Of a DNA stretch of 64,000 nt, positions 52,984 through 59,624 are shown in pieces (the first letter of the stretch is position 1; every line of letters starts with the position of its first letter). Source of the DNA: Porphyromonadaceae bacterium H1 (GTDB lineage Bacteria > Bacteroidota > Bacteroidia > Bacteroidales > Paludibacteraceae); NCBI GenBank assembly GCA_001653155.1, contig BDEJ01000020.1, forward strand, positions 1-64,000. Reading direction: 5' to 3'. A program made the translations under genes and the position numbers. Under the pieces are notes generated by a model. The model was not told where the DNA came from. It searched no databases and saw only the letters and a program-made list of their open reading frames with translations.

Positions 52984-53472
52984 CTAACTGCAATCGATGC
53001 GACTCTTCGATCTGTAGCTTCTTCGGAACTTTTTCTTACGAATGTTATCGCGCCAACGGTAGAAGTTCTTCAGAAGAGCATCTTCAGTAATTCCTGTTAT
53101 GCTGTACTTCAACATGAAGTGATAGACTGTCTCAGAATACTCAAGCCCGATGCGGTGTTTTTGAAAATCAAGAAGGTCGTGCAACTCGGCCCAGAACATA
53201 GTCTCGATTTTGCGTTCGATTATTTTAGCGGAACGCTCTGAGAGGTAATTAAATGATTCGGTTTTTTTCCCAAGCGTCCGGGCAGGTATAAACAGATTCA
53301 AATTGCCTTCGTCTTTGCCACATGCCGCAGGCGGTCGTTCAAGGAGATCGTAAATAATGTGATACAGGTCTGTCTCATCTGGGAGTTGCACATAGTCGCT
53401 TCCTCTCTTCCCGAACTTGCCGTTTATGTAGTCGGCAAGATGTTGCTTTATCTGAATCCTCCGTGTAACCAT
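52984..53472 (-). CDS. Hypothetical protein, first gene of the late operon
   Basis: 162 residues, basic and helical (MVTRRIQIKQHLADYINGKF; C-terminus RWRDNIRKKKFRRSYRSKSR). It looks like a nucleic-acid-binding protein common in Bacteroidota mobile elements. As the first late gene beside the iteron array it could be a late regulator. That role is inferred from position alone. Confidence 0.55.
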   Translation of the reverse strand: MVTRRIQIKQHLADYINGKFGKRGSDYVQLPDETDLYHIIYDLLERPPAACGKDEGNLNLFIPARTLGKKTESFNYLSERSAKIIERKIETMFWAELHDLLDFQKHRIGLEYSETVYHFMLKYSITGITEDALLKNFYRWRDNIRKKKFRRSYRSKSRIDCS

Positions 53473-53511
53473 TTTTTTTACAGTAAAGATACCAATTATT
53501 TATTTATTATT

Positions 53512-53519
53512 CAAACATA
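53512..53519 (-). promoter_or_regulatory. Candidate late-operon -7 box
   Basis: TATGTTTG on the minus strand, 39 bases before the start at 53472. A -33 TTG is missing, as would suit an activator-dependent late promoter. Confidence 0.35.
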
Positions 53520-53604
53520 TATATATCAAAATATAAACATAAACATTAGATTTTTTTCGACAGTTTTTCTATGAATTTCGTTTTTTTCGAATTGTGTGAA
53601 GTGA

Positions 53605-53787
53605 GCCTACTACATACTACAGCGTTTAACTTGTTGATTTACAGCTTTGTTTTTGTAGTAGGCTTGTAGTAGGCCGCAATTGTAGCAGGCTGTAGTAGGC
53701 TTGTAGTAGGCTTTATAAACAAACAGCCTACTACATTTTTTATATTGATTTTTAGCTTGTTATGTGTGTTTGTAGTATGTAGTAGGT
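53605..53787. repeat. Iteron array, candidate replication origin or late control region
   Basis: TGTAGTAGGC occurs directly at 53654, 53665, 53691 and 53702, with a one-base variant at 53681 and a variant TGTAGTAGGT at 53778. It is inverted at 53605-53614 and 53726-53735. The outer ends form a 16-bp inverted repeat (CCTACTACATACTACA, 53606-53621, against 53771-53786). A very AT-rich stretch follows (53790-53870). No ORF is present. Iterons beside an AT-rich segment, next to a DnaA-like gene, fit an origin. Being between early and late operons, it could instead control late transcription. Confidence 0.75.
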
Positions 53788-53871
53788 TAACTTCGCATTT
53801 TTTTATCTCGTGTTAACAATAATATATAAATACAAATAAATATTTATTTTTAAATAGATAAGACACGAAAC

Positions 53872-53883
53872 AAGAACGTTCTT
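53872..53883. promoter_or_regulatory. 12-bp palindrome
   Basis: AAGAACGTTCTT is a perfect palindrome with a GAAC/GTTC core like LexA boxes of some phyla. No promoter is recognised beside it. Confidence 0.3.
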
Positions 53884-53985
53884 ATTTGAATTTCCGTTTT
53901 TAGATTGATGCCAGAGACTTGGGACTCGAATGAGCCGCGTAAATGAAGAACAAATGAAATTCTTTCCGTTTTTTGAAATAAAAAA

Positions 53986-54008
53986 CCCACTCCGGGGACA
54001 GAAGTGGG
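53986..54008 (-). terminator. Terminator of the early operon
   Basis: CCCACT (53986-53991) and AGTGGG (54003-54008) form a stem followed on the minus strand by T6, 29 bases after the stop of the HAD gene. Confidence 0.75.
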
Positions 54009-54036
54009 CGTGGTATTTGGGCCGCAGAGTGGCGAT

Positions 54037-54435
54037 CTATCGGGCTGCAGGAGAGAATCCGTACTCGATGTCAAGCAAGTCACTTTCAGTAGGACAGCGC
54101 TCGTGGACGATTCTGTATATCTCATCCCACGAAGGGAGATCGAACATGCCGCGATCATCTATGTACAGGGAAGCTCCTATTTTGCGCGAATCGCTTTTGT
54201 ATCGCACGATCTGAGAACGTAAGTTTTGATTTATACTTGTGAAATATATGCCGCGTTCCGCGCACCATTTTACGGCCCGTGCAAGATCCTTTCCGGAGCG
54301 GCACGTCCACAATATAAGCTGATATCCTTCGGAGCGCAATTTCCGGAGCGTATAAACAGCTCCCGGTATTTCGTCGCCAATGGCCGGATATGCATCACGG
54401 ACTATTGTCCCGTCAAAATCAACTGCTATAATCAT
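54037..54435 (-). CDS. HAD-superfamily phosphatase
   Basis: 132 residues with the HAD motif I DFDGTI (residues 5-10), motif II LILWTCRSG and the motif IV region IDDRG. Short HAD proteins of this type in Bacteroidota phages are often annotated as nucleotide or polynucleotide phosphatases. The exact substrate is not known. It is the last gene of the early operon and overlaps the DnaA-like gene by 4 bases. Confidence 0.75.
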   Translation of the reverse strand: MIIAVDFDGTIVRDAYPAIGDEIPGAVYTLRKLRSEGYQLILWTCRSGKDLARAVKWCAERGIYFTSINQNLRSQIVRYKSDSRKIGASLYIDDRGMFDLPSWDEIYRIVHERCPTESDLLDIEYGFSPAAR

Positions 54436-55010
54436 ATCGTTCTTTTTTGCATGTTACACATCTCAGACACTTCTTCCCAGGCTGCGACAGCAATCTTGTC
54501 TTTTATTTCGAGCAAACCACGCATTCTCCTTGCCGTATTGATCAGGGTAGCATGGTTCCTGTTCAGAAGATTTGCTATGTCACAGTAATTCCACCCGGCA
54601 ACATCGCGTAGATATTTGCACACAAGCATCCGGCAAAGGGCGAGAGAAGCTTTTCTGCAGGAAGAGCGTAACTCTTCAATGGAAAACCCGTTCATCAGTA
54701 GAATTTTATCGACTTCGGCCCTGTCGTCGATATCTGATTGTTCGAGAATGCTTGAGTATTGCTCCGTATTGTTCTCGAAAAACCACTTGTATCCGTACGC
54801 GCTTTTCCCTCTACCGTTGCAGCAAGAGGAAATTGACGAGGGAAGGATGCCCATCACTCTGCCGGCTTCCGATGCGCTTTCGAATGTACGTACGATTTTC
54901 CTGTCACGGATCATGACAACAGACTTGCGTTGCCTCTGAGAAAACGGATTCGCCCCTGATTGAAAACGTCCGTTTTGATAATTTCTGTAACTGCTTGACG
55001 TTGCTTCCAT
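54432..55010 (-). CDS. NUMOD1-like plus DnaA domain IV-like DNA-binding protein
   Basis: 192 residues. Residues about 33-78 (VVMIRDRKIVRTFESASEAG, then GYKWFF) form a NUMOD1-like HTH module. Residues about 120-170 (LCRMLVCKYLRDVAGWNYCD, IANLLNRNHATLINTARRM) follow the pattern of DnaA domain IV, where RNHATLIN stands in the place of the RDHTTVLH signature that reads DnaA boxes. There is no AAA+ domain. It lies between the VirE-like ATPase and the iteron array, so it may bind the iterons as replication initiator. Confidence 0.65.
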   Translation of the reverse strand: MEATSSSYRNYQNGRFQSGANPFSQRQRKSVVMIRDRKIVRTFESASEAGRVMGILPSSISSCCNGRGKSAYGYKWFFENNTEQYSSILEQSDIDDRAEVDKILLMNGFSIEELRSSCRKASLALCRMLVCKYLRDVAGWNYCDIANLLNRNHATLINTARRMRGLLEIKDKIAVAAWEEVSEMCNMQKRTI

Positions 55011-55016
55011 ATCTGT

Positions 55017-56273
55017 TTAGTTTAAGAATTTAATGTAATACCCACGGCGCGGCTCGTTATTATGCTGCTGCGACCTGTATGTTGTTTGCTCGTACCCGAG
55101 CGCTCCGAGTGCTATACCGATCTTCTGCGGAGTCATGCTGCGCATATCCTCGCTTTTGATGCGACGCTGCTGTACCAACCGCTGCAGTATCTGCGTCGGC
55201 TGGAGGTATTCACCTTTCTCTCCTTCTTCCGGGACTCCAATGTAGATCTGCAAGTAGCGCATGGCATCGGTCTCGAACTTGTATCTTTCGTTGTACAAGT
55301 TAAAATCGGCGTAATCGGGATGCGAAAACCTGTAATCGAACGAGTTGCTTTCATAGAGTGCGAGTGCCTCAGCCCACATCTGATCGACATCTACCTTCTT
55401 CGAATAGGATCGATCGATGTCGGTAATTTCGACTATACCGAATCGGCGCGTATCAGAACCGTAGTGCGGATGAATGAATCCCCCGTTTTCCTGATTAAAG
55501 TTTGTAGAAAATACAGCACACCCGATGCGCTTTTTCTTTGTTGGAAATTCTTCATGCCGCATTTTTGTGACGATATCACGCTCGGACTGCATGGCCTTGA
55601 AAGTGTTGATTGATCCTTTGTTTATACCATTCAGCTCTTCGAAATTTATAAGCATGTAGCGGGTGTAAGCGTCTTCCATGTCGAACTTACGCTCGTCTTT
55701 GCTCGACATGATATAGAACTCTTTGAGCTGCTGCGGCAGCAGGAAGCGAGCAAGAAAAGTCTTCCCCGATCCACCTGCAGCTTGCACAAGCCCGAATGCA
55801 ACGTCGTTCGGAACGTTTCCAACCCAGCAGGCAACGCAGGCGACAAGCCACTTTCGAATAAATTTGTCGGTGCGCTCCCTGTAGAACTTTTCGGGCTTAT
55901 CATCGAAACAGCGCGGGAAAATATGTTCGCAAAGCAGGTCGATCTGACTTTTACCCTTCCATTTTCCCCGTATCTCGCAGAAGTAATCCTCGATAGGATT
56001 GACCGGTGCGATTTGGTTTGGGCTGCGTAGTATTTTTCGAAGCATATTGTCCGAAACGCTCAACCCCTCCGAGAGCAGATGCAGCGATATGTCATCGAAA
56101 GTTGGTGGAAATTGATAGCGATTTTTGTCTTTACAGAGGATCTGCATCTTCGACGGATCCTGAATCGGGACTTTTATTTCGTAGTGCTTGTTTAGAAATG
56201 CGGTAATCATCTGCACTTTGTCATCGAAGAGCGAGCGTTCCCGGCTTATTTCAACTGTGTCTATTTTTGCCAT
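55017..56273 (-). CDS. VirE/VapE-type P-loop replication ATPase
   Basis: 418 residues. The core has Walker A QAAGGSGKTF (about 165-174) and a Walker B-like MLINFEEL, followed by KAMQSERDIVTKMRHEE, as in virulence-associated E (SF3-like) ATPases that act as replicative helicases of mobile elements. A small C-terminal domain (TPQKIGIALGALGYEQTTYR) looks like a winged helix. A primase domain is not seen. It is the central replication gene of the phage. Confidence 0.8.
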   Translation of the reverse strand: MAKIDTVEISRERSLFDDKVQMITAFLNKHYEIKVPIQDPSKMQILCKDKNRYQFPPTFDDISLHLLSEGLSVSDNMLRKILRSPNQIAPVNPIEDYFCEIRGKWKGKSQIDLLCEHIFPRCFDDKPEKFYRERTDKFIRKWLVACVACWVGNVPNDVAFGLVQAAGGSGKTFLARFLLPQQLKEFYIMSSKDERKFDMEDAYTRYMLINFEELNGINKGSINTFKAMQSERDIVTKMRHEEFPTKKKRIGCAVFSTNFNQENGGFIHPHYGSDTRRFGIVEITDIDRSYSKKVDVDQMWAEALALYESNSFDYRFSHPDYADFNLYNERYKFETDAMRYLQIYIGVPEEGEKGEYLQPTQILQRLVQQRRIKSEDMRSMTPQKIGIALGALGYEQTTYRSQQHNNEPRRGYYIKFLN

Positions 56274-56276
56274 TTT

Positions 56277-56465
56277 TTAATCGATTTCGGTTTGGAATAC
56301 AAAACCATACTCCTGCTGCAGTGTGCGAACTGTTGACCACGATGCCATTTCTTGCATGTGGTAAGGGATGTAGATGGTGCGCTTTCTTGAATCAATCCGA
56401 TACCCTTTTCTCCGTGAACGGTAACACAGATTATACAAGCGCTTGCGATTTTGTGTAACTTTCAT
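56277..56465 (-). CDS. Small basic hypothetical protein
   Basis: 62 residues, very basic at the N-terminus (MKVTQNRKRLYNLCYRSRRK) with an aromatic C-terminus. It overlaps the upstream gene by 4 bases and is followed after 3 bases by the VirE-like gene. Probably a nucleic-acid-binding helper. Confidence 0.5.
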   Translation of the reverse strand: MKVTQNRKRLYNLCYRSRRKGYRIDSRKRTIYIPYHMQEMASWSTVRTLQQEYGFVFQTEID

Positions 56466-57139
56466 GATGTTTTTATTTTTTCTTTTAGTTTTTCGTAGAA
56501 CAATTGCTTGTAGCTCTCCATTTTACTCTGCTTGTCGCTATCGACTGCAGCACGATATTCGCTGCGTATTTTCGCTATTTTCATATAGTCGTACCCCTTT
56601 TCTTTCGCTTCGCGATATGCCCTTGCATCCGCATCGGAATACAGCGCCTCGAATTGCATGTCGACGAAGCGCTCAAGCGATTGTTGCAGAAGAAGCAACT
56701 GTTTGTCTCTCTCGCGTGCGTAGCTTGCGAATGCGGTAAGAATACGCTGTGCATCGACAGATCCGTAAAAACTGCCATATTCCCCCATCATTAGCAGTTT
56801 AAAAAGCACCTTCAAATCTGCGAGATGAAAGCGCTTGTAATCGTTGTACAGCATATATGCTACTGCTTTAGTTTCAACGAGAGGTTTGTTGATGTTGGAA
56901 AATCGATTCAGGAAGTCAAGCCATTTCTCTACATAGTCCACTCCTGCGGGAAATTTATCGTAAGAATAGACCGCATTTACGTCTTCGACAGTAAGCCTAA
57001 CACATACTACCGATTGTGCGATGGAGTTAATGTCATCATACAAAACAAGCAGCTGCTCGGGCTTGTAATCGACGAGAAAATTCTTGTAAGTGTCGTAACT
57101 CTGTCGTGTCTTAAGCTGAATAGGAGTGAGGTTCTTCAT
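56462..57139 (-). CDS. Phage replication-region protein (helicase-loader-like?)
   Basis: 225 residues, helical, with FHLADLKVLFKLLMMGEYGS, then AQRILTAFASYARERD, a pattern common in replication regions of Bacteroidota mobile elements. The end is a charged coil. A loader role for the downstream ATPase is a guess from position. It overlaps both neighbours by 4 bases. Confidence 0.55.
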   Translation of the reverse strand: MKNLTPIQLKTRQSYDTYKNFLVDYKPEQLLVLYDDINSIAQSVVCVRLTVEDVNAVYSYDKFPAGVDYVEKWLDFLNRFSNINKPLVETKAVAYMLYNDYKRFHLADLKVLFKLLMMGEYGSFYGSVDAQRILTAFASYARERDKQLLLLQQSLERFVDMQFEALYSDADARAYREAKEKGYDYMKIAKIRSEYRAAVDSDKQSKMESYKQLFYEKLKEKIKTS

Positions 57140-57624
57140 AATCTCTCTTTGGGTTTTGTTATGTTTATGTCTGATTGCTCTGCCTCGCTTCGTGCCGGCT
57201 CTTCACCTGTTAGCTGACGGTCGCTCGGCTTGAAGATATTTTTATATCCGGATGCAATAAAAAATTCGAGCATCTCGATTGCGCGTTGCTTGTTACTCCC
57301 CGAAAGTTTTTTCAACCGTGTAAGCATTACGCTCTCGCGCCGGCTACCGATAAAAGTTTTGTGATCTTCCTCGAGATACTCTTTGTATAGTATCCATGCC
57401 TCACGGAAGTCATCTCCATCGAACGGCATGCGCACATCAAGCGAGGCGATAGGCTCTACAATACGGTCGAACTCGTTGTGCCGGCTGATTATCTGATTCC
57501 ACTTCTCTACGAGTTTGCGGAGCGCTTTCGTTGTTCGGACGTCTGTAATTCCGGAACCGAATTCACTAAACAATGCGCTAAACTCAGATATGGAATCAGA
57601 CAGATATTGCCACTGTTGTTTCAT
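57136..57624 (-). CDS. Replisome-organiser-like protein
   Basis: 162 residues. The C-terminal half SRRESVMLTRLKKLSGSNKQ, RAIEMLEFFIASGYKNIFKP resembles the helical end of phage replication organisers and DnaD-type proteins, where this motif contacts DNA or the helicase. The N-terminal half shows no clear domain. Context supports a role in replication. Confidence 0.55.
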   Translation of the reverse strand: MKQQWQYLSDSISEFSALFSEFGSGITDVRTTKALRKLVEKWNQIISRHNEFDRIVEPIASLDVRMPFDGDDFREAWILYKEYLEEDHKTFIGSRRESVMLTRLKKLSGSNKQRAIEMLEFFIASGYKNIFKPSDRQLTGEEPARSEAEQSDINITKPKERL

Positions 57625-57625
57625 A

Positions 57626-57925
57626 TTATAATTTTTTATAGTTCTTGTTATGCTCTCTAATCTTAGATTTCAACAAAGCATCTAAAATCGACTCTTCGTG
57701 AGATTTATTTGAGATAATTGATCTAATATGGGACAACACAGCTTCAACATCAGAAATCTCATCGAGAACACGCTCTAAATTGCATTTACAACTAAAATAC
57801 TTATCTCTTGCTTCGATCAATTCATCAAACTCTTCCTTTAATTTATCAAATCGAGTATTGATATTCGATCCATATTTCTGTGTGAAAATCTCAACTGCAT
57901 ATTTTTCTATTGTGAAGTTTTCCAT
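57626..57925 (-). CDS. Small coiled-coil protein
   Basis: 99 residues, acidic and helical (KYAVEIFTQKYGSNINTRFD, KLKEEFDELIEARDKYFSC, ILDALLKSKIREHNKNY). It has some resemblance to MazG-like/phosphoribosyl-ATP-pyrophosphohydrolase-type helical bundles (EEFDEL, DEISDVEAVL), so a dNTP pyrophosphohydrolase activity is possible but unproven. Confidence 0.45.
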   Translation of the reverse strand: MENFTIEKYAVEIFTQKYGSNINTRFDKLKEEFDELIEARDKYFSCKCNLERVLDEISDVEAVLSHIRSIISNKSHEESILDALLKSKIREHNKNYKKL

Positions 57926-57928
57926 AAT

Positions 57929-58438
57929 CTATTTTTTTAGAATTGCCTCAAACTCTTCCTTAGTTATTTCGATTACATTTTCGTCTTTCGGATTTTGACG
58001 AGGATCGAGATAAATTACTATTATACTGTCGTTTGATATTTCGACGTATGGGAGCACAAAACTTCCATACAGATTTTCGAGATTCAAATATTCAAAGACA
58101 ATGTTAAACCTATGCCCTTTGAGAGATGTGGATAAAAAGCGCGACATCTCTTTTCCTCTTTTTGTGCGCTTGTTGGGAATGTAAAATCCGGGATATTTTG
58201 GAGATTCTTTCCATATACCCAAATCCACTTTTTCGTGGTTTTCAAACTTAAAGCCGGAATATGAGGATGTTCGTGAAAATGTTTGTTGCCCATTACGCCC
58301 AAGGAACTCCGTATATTTTAACCATATTTTTTTATCAATTGCTTCTTGATTCTCTTTCTCCCATGCAAGTTCCTGCTTGCGCATTGCGAAAAGCTTTTGA
58401 TAAACTTCGCAGTTTTTGTTTTCGATTTTGTAGAACAT
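57929..58438 (-). CDS. Hypothetical early phage protein
   Basis: 169 residues, mixed helix and strand, with no recognised motif (YPGFYIPNKRTKRGKEMSRF; acidic C-terminus). It lies between the SPPY methyltransferase and the small coiled-coil gene in the early operon. Confidence 0.5.
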   Translation of the reverse strand: MFYKIENKNCEVYQKLFAMRKQELAWEKENQEAIDKKIWLKYTEFLGRNGQQTFSRTSSYSGFKFENHEKVDLGIWKESPKYPGFYIPNKRTKRGKEMSRFLSTSLKGHRFNIVFEYLNLENLYGSFVLPYVEISNDSIIVIYLDPRQNPKDENVIEITKEEFEAILKK

Positions 58439-58482
58439 GTTTTTTTATGTTTAATCAATTGTAAATCATTTGAATTTTGTTT

Positions 58483-59346
58483 TCATATCCGATTTTTCCC
58501 TATTTCAATAAAATCGGCGTTAATTTCGTAACCTCGATATATCCGATTGTTTTGCAGCGCAACCTTTCCGGTTGTGGCTGCTCCGCTAAATACATCCAAC
58601 ACAACATCACCCTCCTTGGAACCGGCGATGACACACAACTCCGCAAGACTTTCAGGGAAGACGGCAAAATGAGCTCCTTTGAACGGCTGTGTAGGAATTG
58701 TCCATACAGACCTCTTTCGACGGACAGGGTATACAAATTCTTTCATGACAATGTCTTTTCTGTTATCATAACCGGTAGCGGGCTCTTCGAGTGCCTCATA
58801 ATCGAAATAGTATTTTGGCGATTTCGATAGAAGAAAAACGTATTCGTGCGATTTTGTACACCGGTTCTTTACTGATTCGGGCATCGGATTAGGCTTGCTC
58901 CAAATAATGTCTTGCCTCAAATACCACCCATCTGCACGAAGTGCAAATGCAAGCATCCACGGAATACCTATCAGGTCTCGGCTCTTTAATGATGAAACTT
59001 TTGTCGGTTTTGTTGAGTGGCTTGATTTATTCGATCGTTGAAGGAATTTGTCAATATTCTTATCTCCTTTCGCTTTTCCGGATCCGTTGTAACTATCCCC
59101 GATAACAATCCAAAGTGTCCCATCATCTTTAAGCACCCGACGAACGTGGCGGAACACTTGCACGAGATTTTGGATGTATTCTTCAGGAGTTGCCTCTAAC
59201 CCGATTTGCCCCTCTACTCCATAATCTCTTAGATTGTAGTACGGAGGAGAGGTTACGCATGTTTGTACGGACTTGTCGTGAATTTCGGATAATCCGTCAA
59301 GGACGTTTCGGTGAAATACAATGTATTTTTCTTCTGTTGTTTTCAT
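58483..59346 (-). CDS. Beta-class DNA methyltransferase (TSPPY, N4-cytosine or N6-adenine)
   Basis: The ATG at 59346 gives 287 residues. A longer frame to 59700 would pass through a separate small gene and is rejected. Motif IV is VTSPPYYNLRDYG (31-43) and motif I is DVFSGAATTGKVAL near 255. SPPY favours N4-cytosine methylation, but some SPPY enzymes act on adenine. The target region KPTKVSSLKSRDLIGIPWML is typical. It has no restriction partner and is thus a likely protection enzyme, in the early operon next to a C5 enzyme. Confidence 0.87.
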   Translation of the reverse strand: MKTTEEKYIVFHRNVLDGLSEIHDKSVQTCVTSPPYYNLRDYGVEGQIGLEATPEEYIQNLVQVFRHVRRVLKDDGTLWIVIGDSYNGSGKAKGDKNIDKFLQRSNKSSHSTKPTKVSSLKSRDLIGIPWMLAFALRADGWYLRQDIIWSKPNPMPESVKNRCTKSHEYVFLLSKSPKYYFDYEALEEPATGYDNRKDIVMKEFVYPVRRKRSVWTIPTQPFKGAHFAVFPESLAELCVIAGSKEGDVVLDVFSGAATTGKVALQNNRIYRGYEINADFIEIGKNRI

Positions 59347-59351
59347 CTTTT

Positions 59352-59588
59352 TTATTTGATTTTTTCCAATATGGCCGGAGATACAGCAAAGGGTTTGCAT
59401 GGTGAGCTCTCCGTCAGTACCATCACGCCGTCTACTATTTTGTGCCCGTGCTGCACAGAGGTACTCAGCTTGTGTATAGTTCCCAATTCGGCAGGAAATC
59501 CAGTCCAGCAAATCATCACCTTTTCGCCCTCGACGAAAGGAAAATTTTCGATTTTTGAGTATTGGATTGTGAGTAAGTCTAAATTCAT
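59352..59588 (-). CDS. Small hypothetical early protein
   Basis: 78 residues (MNLDLLTIQYSKIENFPFVE), beta-rich, with GEKVMICWTGFPAELGTIHK. It lies 5 bases before the SPPY methyltransferase ATG. No family is recognised. It may be an anti-restriction or accessory protein. Confidence 0.5.
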   Translation of the reverse strand: MNLDLLTIQYSKIENFPFVEGEKVMICWTGFPAELGTIHKLSTSVQHGHKIVDGVMVLTESSPCKPFAVSPAILEKIK

Positions 59589-59624
59589 ATTTTTCAGTAT
59601 TACGAGTTGATGATATGTTTATAT

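Noticed and set aside
53605-53787. CRISPR array
   Set aside because: Repeats are 10 bases, occur in both orientations and have no spacer-sized unique segments; there are no cas genes.
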